DNA of 42,892 bases from Candidatus Fermentibacterota bacterium (GTDB lineage: Bacteria; Fermentibacterota; Fermentibacteria; Fermentibacterales; JCC-6). The stretch's first letter is position 1; the number at the start of each line of letters is the position of its first letter. Shown piece after piece: positions 38,740 through 42,892 of this stretch. The notes under the pieces were generated by a model, which worked only from the letters and a program-made list of their open reading frames with translations, ran no database searches and was not told the DNA's origin. The stretch spans positions 1-42,892 of the forward strand of contig JAKPTG010000079.1 of NCBI GenBank assembly GCA_029571005.1. The letters run 5' to 3'. The translations under genes were made by a program, and so were the position numbers.

Positions 38740-39484
38740 GGCCGAGCGCACCGACAGCGGCGCCTGCCGGGTGTCCCTGGCGGAGTTCGAGGGACCCCTG
38801 GACCTTCTGCTCTACCTGATCCGCCGGGACGAGATGGATATCACCCTGGTGATGGTTTCCCAGGTGGCCCGGCAGTACCTGGAGTACGTGCGAAACGCCT
38901 TGGAACTGAATATAGACCTGGCCGGCGAGTACCTGGTCATGGCCGCCACCCTGACCCGGATGAAAAGCGGTTCCCTGCTGCCCTCCCGGAGCGGTGCCCC
39001 GGAGGATCAGGATGACCCGGGCAAGGCCCTCCTCAGACAGCTGATCCTGTACCGCGCCTTCCGGGAGGCGGCGGCGGAACTCAGGGAAAGCGAGGGGGCC
39101 TGGCGGGACGTCTTCACCCCTCCGGGAGAGAGGGAAAGGTTCCAGGAGGGCGCCCGGCGGGAAGAGGCCGGACGGGAAGCCGGTTCAATAATGGACCTGC
39201 TGGAGGCCCTGGAGGCCCTGGCAAAGAAGGATCAACCGCCGACGCCCCGGATAATAGAAAGACCGGCGCTATCCATAACCGAATGCATCCAGGGGCTGTC
39301 TTCGGCCCTTCCCGGCGGCGGGCGGGTCTCCTTCCGGACGGTTCTCGGGGAAAACCGCGACCGGCGCCGGGTGGTGGCCTTCTTCGTGACGGTGCTGGAA
39401 CTGATCCGCCGGGGATGGGTCCGGTGTCGGCAGGAGAGTTCTTTTGGGGGCATCACCCTGGAACGGACGAAAGAATGGGCATGA
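38729..39484 (+). CDS. scpA: Segregation and condensation protein A
   Basis: A 251-aa kleisin subunit of the SMC-ScpAB condensin. Blocks: VSLAEFEGPLDLLLYLIRRD and EMDITLVMVSQVARQYLEYV (SMC-binding N-terminal helix), AGEYLVMAATLTRMKS, an acidic/Pro-rich middle and the winged-helix C-terminus ending VAFFVTVLELIRRGWVRCRQ. ATG 38729 lies inside the end of the Era-like gene. The stop overlaps scpB, giving the usual scpA-scpB pair, so both subunits are made together. The smc gene is not in this window. Confidence 0.94.
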   Translation: MISEAERTDSGACRVSLAEFEGPLDLLLYLIRRDEMDITLVMVSQVARQYLEYVRNALELNIDLAGEYLVMAATLTRMKSGSLLPSRSGAPEDQDDPGKALLRQLILYRAFREAAAELRESEGAWRDVFTPPGERERFQEGARREEAGREAGSIMDLLEALEALAKKDQPPTPRIIERPALSITECIQGLSSALPGGGRVSFRTVLGENRDRRRVVAFFVTVLELIRRGWVRCRQESSFGGITLERTKEWA

Positions 39485-40071
39485 CCCTGGACAGGCTGGC
39501 AAGGGAGGTGGAGGCCCTGCTCATGGCCTCGGAAAAACCCCTCTCGGTGGAACACCTGTGCGAACTCACAGGAGCCGGGACGGAGGCGATAGAGCAGGCG
39601 GTATCGAGGGTGGAGAACGCCCTTTCCCGGGGAGGCCACGCCATGCAGGTGGTTTTCCTGGCCGGCGGCTACCGGCTGGTCACGGATCCGGAACTCGGGG
39701 GGGTGGTTTCCCGCCTCTTCGAGGGGCGCCGCCCCGGCAGGCTCACCAGGGCCGCGCTGGAGACCCTGGCGGTGGTGGCCTACAGCCAGCCCTGCACCAG
39801 GGCGCGCGTCGAGGCGGTTCGGGGGGTCAACTGCGACAGCGCCATGAAAACCCTTCTGGAGAGGGAATTCATCGTCATAGCCGGAAGGATGGAGACCCCG
39901 GGACGGCCCCTTCTGTATTCCACCACCCCGGCATTCCTGGAATACTTCGGCCTTGGAGCCCTTGAACACCTTCCCAGGCTGGACGAGATAGGCAAGCTGC
40001 TGGCCCTGGGGGCGGACGACCTGGAAAGAGCCGCCGGAGAAATCCAGGAAGAGGAATATGAGAACCCCTGA
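39481..40071 (+). CDS. scpB: Segregation and condensation protein B
   Basis: A 196-aa partner of ScpA. Two winged-helix domains: EVEALLMASEKPLSVEHLCE at the N-terminus and TRAALETLAVVAYSQPCTRA, then RVEAVRGVNCDSAMKTLLER in the second. The block PLLYSTTPAFLEYFGLGALE is typical. ATG 39481 overlaps the scpA stop (ATGA) and is preferred to ATG 39475 six bases upstream, though both are possible. The last 13 bases are shared with the pseudouridine synthase gene. Works with SMC in chromosome folding. Confidence 0.93.
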   Translation: MTLDRLAREVEALLMASEKPLSVEHLCELTGAGTEAIEQAVSRVENALSRGGHAMQVVFLAGGYRLVTDPELGGVVSRLFEGRRPGRLTRAALETLAVVAYSQPCTRARVEAVRGVNCDSAMKTLLEREFIVIAGRMETPGRPLLYSTTPAFLEYFGLGALEHLPRLDEIGKLLALGADDLERAAGEIQEEEYENP

Positions 40072-40786
40072 GGAGGGGATGAGGCTGAACCGCTTTCTGG
40101 CCCGGGCGGGCCGGGGCGCGAGGCGCTCGGTGGAGGACGACATCCGATCCGGCATGGTGACCGTGAACGGCGTGGTGGTGAGAAACCCGGCGGTCCGGGT
40201 GACCTCCGGAGACCTGGTTCGCTTCGACGGGGCGAGGGTTATCGTGAGGGCGCCCTTCCTGGCGGCCATGAACAAGCCCGTGGGAGTGGAGACCACCATG
40301 GACCCCGAAGCGAAGCGGGGGGTCCACACCCTGGCCGGGGGCATGCCCCCGGGAACCGCACCGGTGGGAAGACTGGACATCAGGACAGGGGGGCTTCTCC
40401 TGTGGAGCAGCGACGGGGAGCTGACCTACCGCCTCACCCATCCCAGGTGGGCGGTTGAAAGGGAGTACATGCTGCTGTTCCACGAACCGCCGACCCCCCG
40501 GTCACTGGAGTCGCTCAGGAAGGGGGCCTTCATCGCCCCCGGCCGGTTCTCCAGGCCCCTGTCGGTGACCCGGGCCGGCGGGGACGAACGGCTGAAGCTG
40601 GTCATCGCCACCGGCCGGAACCGGGAGGTCAGAAGGCTCTGTTCCGCCTGCGGCATCAACCTTTCCGGGCTGGAGAGGGTCAGGTACGGCCCGATTTCCC
40701 TGAAGGGGATTCCCCGGGGGGCCTGGCGCCCTCTGAACGGCGGCGAAACCGAGGAACTGTATCGGGCCGTAGGGCTGAACCCTTGA
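40058..40786 (+). CDS. rluB: 23S rRNA/16S rRNA pseudouridine synthase (RluB/RsuA family)
   Basis: A 242-aa enzyme with an N-terminal S4 RNA-binding domain (MRLNRFLARAGRGARRSVED, VTVNG) and a pseudouridine synthase domain with catalytic Asp in VGRLDIRTGGLLLWSSDGEL, the block NKPVGVETTM, and GRNREVRRLCSACG toward the end. RluB makes Psi2605 in E. coli 23S rRNA; the subtype here is inferred from the scpAB neighbourhood. ATG 40058 has AGGAAGAGG upstream; ATG 40079 with GGAGGGG just before it is an equal alternative that only loses seven residues. Its stop overlaps the likely cmk promoter. Confidence 0.9.
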   Translation: MRTPEEGMRLNRFLARAGRGARRSVEDDIRSGMVTVNGVVVRNPAVRVTSGDLVRFDGARVIVRAPFLAAMNKPVGVETTMDPEAKRGVHTLAGGMPPGTAPVGRLDIRTGGLLLWSSDGELTYRLTHPRWAVEREYMLLFHEPPTPRSLESLRKGAFIAPGRFSRPLSVTRAGGDERLKLVIATGRNREVRRLCSACGINLSGLERVRYGPISLKGIPRGAWRPLNGGETEELYRAVGLNP

Positions 40787-40812
40787 CCGGGTCCCCCCTC
40801 ATTCCGTATTAT
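40783..40812 (+). promoter_or_regulatory. Likely sigma-70-type promoter of cmk-plsC-rpsA
   Basis: TTGACC (40783-40788) and TATTAT (40807-40812) with an 18-base spacer, each one base from the consensus apart from the shared class. The -35 box overlaps the rluB stop. A start near 40819 leaves about 20-30 bases before cmk, with the purine run AAGGGGGGG at 40828-40836. This would give the ribosomal protein S1 operon its own promoter. Confidence 0.55.
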
Positions 40813-40848
40813 CGGCGCGCTACTTTCAAGGGGGGGAAGTGAAGTTGC

Positions 40849-41502
40849 CTGCATAGGGTCATCGCGATAGACGGCCCCGCCGCCAGCGGAAAAAGCACTA
40901 CGGCCAGGCGGGTGGCGGAGCATCTTGGCTTCTCCTTCCTCAATACGGGCGCCATGTACAGGGCCTCCGCCCTGGCGGCCCTGCAAGCCGGAATACCCTT
41001 GGACGACGGTCCGGCGGTGGCGGCCCTCCTTGAGTCCCACACCTTCGGATTCACCCCTGAAAACGGCGTAACCCTGGACGGGCGGGACGTCACCGGGCTC
41101 ATCGCCGCCCCCGGGATAGGGGAGGCTGCCAGCATCATTTCCGCCGAAAGCCGGGTAAGGGCTTTCCTCGTGAAGCTTCAGAGGCTCTTCTCCAGGGACA
41201 GGAACACGGTGGCCGAAGGCCGGGACATGGGCACCGTCGTGTTCCCCGACGCCTTCCTGAAGGTATATGTGGTTGCCGACGCCCCGGTCAGGGCACGCCG
41301 ACGCCTCAAGGAGCTGAAAAGCGGCGACATGGGGGAGACGGTCCGCCATGTTCTCCGCCGTGACCGCCGTGACCGCTTCCGGCAGGACAGCCCCCTCAGG
41401 GTCCCCCCCGGAGCCTTCTGGCTGGACGGCACCCAGATGACTCTGGAAGAGCAGGTGGAAGCGGTGCTGACCCGCTACGCCATGCTGGAGACAAGGTCAT
41501 GA
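40849..41502 (+). CDS. cmk: Cytidylate kinase, non-canonical start
   Basis: A 217-aa (from CTG 40849) kinase that phosphorylates CMP and dCMP with ATP. P-loop IDGPAASGKSTTARRVAEHL, then FLNTGAMYRASALAAL, GRDVTGLI, VAEGRDMGTVVFPDAFLKVY and DRRDRFRQDSPLRV are all typical. The frame has no ATG/GTG/TTG between the TGA at 40840-40842 and the P-loop; CTG 40849 (LHRVIAIDG) is the best candidate. The good ribosome binding site AAGGGGGG instead sits before GTG 40839, in another frame that stops after five codons at TAG 40854-40856. A one-base insertion error or a leader-peptide restart are the alternatives. ATG 40912 would cut off the P-loop. It overlaps plsC (ATGA). Confidence 0.8.
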   Translation: MHRVIAIDGPAASGKSTTARRVAEHLGFSFLNTGAMYRASALAALQAGIPLDDGPAVAALLESHTFGFTPENGVTLDGRDVTGLIAAPGIGEAASIISAESRVRAFLVKLQRLFSRDRNTVAEGRDMGTVVFPDAFLKVYVVADAPVRARRRLKELKSGDMGETVRHVLRRDRRDRFRQDSPLRVPPGAFWLDGTQMTLEEQVEAVLTRYAMLETRS

Positions 41503-42146
41503 GGAAAGGGCCGCTTCCCCTGCTTTACCGGATGGCACGGCTCGCCGCGAAGGTTATCTTCCGGCTCCGGGACCCGGGCAGGAACCTGATCCCCGCCTCG
41601 GGGCCGGTGATACTGGCGGCCAACCATACCTCCGACTGGGACCCGCCGGTGCTGGGGATAGCCTCCCGCCGGATTCCGTACTACATGGCCAAGGCCGAAC
41701 TCTTCAGAAAACCCCTGGTCCGCCGTCTGCTTACCTGGGTCGGCGCCTTTCCCCTGAACCGCCGCGACGCCGACACCGGAGCCATCCGCACCGCCCTGGA
41801 GATACTGGGACGCGGGGAGGTTCTGGCCATGTTCCCGGAGGGCACCAGGAGCCGGGACGGGCTCCTGAGAAGCGCCAGGCCCGGGGTGTCCATGCTGGCC
41901 CGTCGCAGCGGCGCACCGGTTGTCCCGACATACATCAGCGGTACCGCGAGACCCCTGCGGGGGCTCACCGTGGCCTTCGGCCCCCCGGTGACCCCGGAGG
42001 AGATCGAGGATCTGGCCCGGAGGGACGGGGACGGTGCGGTGTCGCGGCTGTTGACCGACAGAATCGCCGACGCGGGCCGAAGGGCCGGCGTCTTCAAGGG
42101 ATTCGCAGACCATGAAAATGAACCATCGAGAAGGGAAAACACATGA
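41499..42146 (+). CDS. plsC: 1-acyl-sn-glycerol-3-phosphate acyltransferase (PlsC family)
   Basis: A 215-aa membrane-associated enzyme that acylates lysophosphatidic acid to phosphatidic acid. Blocks: VILAANHTSDWDPPVLGIAS with the catalytic HxxxxD (NHTSDWD), PYYMAKAELFRKPLVRRLLT, GAFPLNRRDADTGAIRTALE, the substrate block LAMFPEGTRSRDG and APVVPTYISGT. The order cmk-plsC-rpsA is as in several other bacteria. ATG overlaps the cmk stop and its own stop overlaps rpsA. Full length. Confidence 0.92.
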   Translation: MRKGPLPLLYRMARLAAKVIFRLRDPGRNLIPASGPVILAANHTSDWDPPVLGIASRRIPYYMAKAELFRKPLVRRLLTWVGAFPLNRRDADTGAIRTALEILGRGEVLAMFPEGTRSRDGLLRSARPGVSMLARRSGAPVVPTYISGTARPLRGLTVAFGPPVTPEEIEDLARRDGDGAVSRLLTDRIADAGRRAGVFKGFADHENEPSRRENT

Positions 42147-42892
42147 GTGAAGGCAAGGAATTCGTCGTCGGTCTCTCGGAGGCTGAGATCGAGGCCATAG
42201 AGGGGCAGGATTACACCAGGGAGGAACGCCGTCTGCTGGAAACACAGTACGACAACACCCTCGGACAGACCGTGCTCCGGGTGGGAACCATCGTTCCGGG
42301 CCGGATCATCGGCGCCAACGACAAGGAAGTCCTGGTCAACATCGGCTACAAGAGCGAGGGGGTCATCCCCAGACAGGAGTTCCGCTCCGACGAGGTCATA
42401 GACGAGGGTACCAGGGTGGACGTGTTCATAGAGAAGCTCGAGGACGACGACGGCCGGGTTTCCGTCAGCAAGGAGAAGGCTCACTTCCATCGGGTGTGGA
42501 ACGACATCAAGGCCGCCTACGATGACGGCACCGTGCTCCAGGGAACGGTCATCAAGAGGATCAAGGGCGGTCTCACCGTCAGGATCATGGGTGTGGACGC
42601 CTTTCTTCCGGGCTCCCAGGTCGCCCTCCGGCAGGTGCCGAACCTGGAGAAGTTCTGCGGGGAAACCCTGGACTTCCAGGTCATCAAGCTCAACAAGAGG
42701 CGCCGGAACATCGTCGTCAGCCGCCGCCAGGTGCTGGAGGAGGCCAGGAGCGAACAGAAGGAAAGCCTCATAAAGGACCTGGAGGAGGGCCAGGTACGCA
42801 CCGGTATCGTCAAGAACATCACGGACTTCGGCACTTTCGTGGACCTGGGCGGCATAGACGGCCTGCTCCACATAACCGACATGAGCTGGGGC
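42143..42892 (+). CDS. rpsA: 30S ribosomal protein S1 (N-terminal part, runs out of window)
   Basis: The open frame from ATG 42143 runs to the end of the window (250 codons seen, no stop). AAGGG lies seven bases upstream. Residues about 45-125 are the first S1 (OB-fold) domain (LRVGTIVPGRIIGANDKEVL, VNIGYKSEGVIPRQEF), a second follows at about 130-205 (VLQGTVIKRIKGGLTVRIMG, VDAFLPGSQ), with RRNIVVSRRQVLEEAR, and a third begins with VRTGIVKNITDFGTFVDLGG. S1 helps mRNA bind the ribosome. It overlaps plsC by ATGA, so its expression is tied to cmk-plsC. Confidence 0.95.
   Translation, partial: MSEGKEFVVGLSEAEIEAIEGQDYTREERRLLETQYDNTLGQTVLRVGTIVPGRIIGANDKEVLVNIGYKSEGVIPRQEFRSDEVIDEGTRVDVFIEKLEDDDGRVSVSKEKAHFHRVWNDIKAAYDDGTVLQGTVIKRIKGGLTVRIMGVDAFLPGSQVALRQVPNLEKFCGETLDFQVIKLNKRRRNIVVSRRQVLEEARSEQKESLIKDLEEGQVRTGIVKNITDFGTFVDLGGIDGLLHITDMSWG

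Noticed and set aside
40912-41502. ATG 40912 as the start of cmk
   Set aside because: The P-loop IDGPAASGKS lies upstream of it, so the protein would be dead.
1-42892. CRISPR arrays, prophage, toxin-antitoxin or restriction genes
   Set aside because: No direct-repeat array and no gene of those families was found apart from the Fic tail, whose catalytic part is outside the window.

Overview
The window (42,892 bp, very GC-rich, about 43 protein genes and one tRNA) looks like chromosomal DNA of a Gram-negative bacterium. Evidence for an outer membrane is direct: lipid A and Kdo genes (lpxB, waaA, lpxK), a PorV/PorQ-like barrel, and many lipoproteins with clear lipoboxes. A Bacteroidetes-style Ig-like (Big_5) lipoprotein with the 'GGPEDREPP' start, the PorV-like protein and the many PQQ-type propellers point to the FCB superphylum, probably a candidate phylum such as Fermentibacterota. 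That placement is inference from gene style and was not tested by phylogeny.

Layout. 1-1056: accessory edge with the tail of a Fic-family gene, a gene-free stretch with phased GCGACA repeats, and a fragment of an IS256-type transposase. 1057-10671: one rightward, mostly overlapping run: threonine aldolase, a Gfo/Idh dehydrogenase, lpxB, a DUF374-WaaA fusion, lpxK, nadB, an NlpC/P60 lipoprotein, mntP and a PQQ-repeat lipoprotein. 10640-13972: leftward operon lipM-lipA-dus-TPR lipoprotein (lipoate synthesis and tRNA dihydrouridine). 14053-18601: PorV-like protein, surE, a GT39-like membrane glycosyltransferase and an unrecognised 399-aa protein. 18676-29236: murJ (with an in-frame TAG), uvrC, a barrel-like protein, tRNA-Leu(UAA), mutL, miaA, a ParB-like/TPR protein, a Big_5 lipoprotein and a ferredoxin-nitroreductase. 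29270-30858: leftward polysaccharide deacetylase and lipoprotein. 30941-37864: adaptor-like lipoprotein, pgi, barrel-like protein, purN, M15 peptidase, L,D-transpeptidase and a second PQQ protein. 37861-42892: divergent era, scpA, scpB, rluB, then cmk, plsC and rpsA (cut by the window end).

Gene packing is extreme: 17 junctions use a 4-base NTGA overlap (ATGA, GTGA, TTGA or CTGA), so translational coupling appears to be the rule and non-ATG starts are common. The most notable points are an in-frame TAG inside an otherwise intact murJ, two genes (the barrel-like gene at 32943 and cmk) whose reading frames have no ATG/GTG/TTG in the right place, an Era-type GTPase with degraded G3 and G4 motifs, a DUF374-Kdo transferase fusion, and a well-formed 399-aa protein of unknown function. 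I found no CRISPR array, prophage, defence island or secondary-metabolite cluster.
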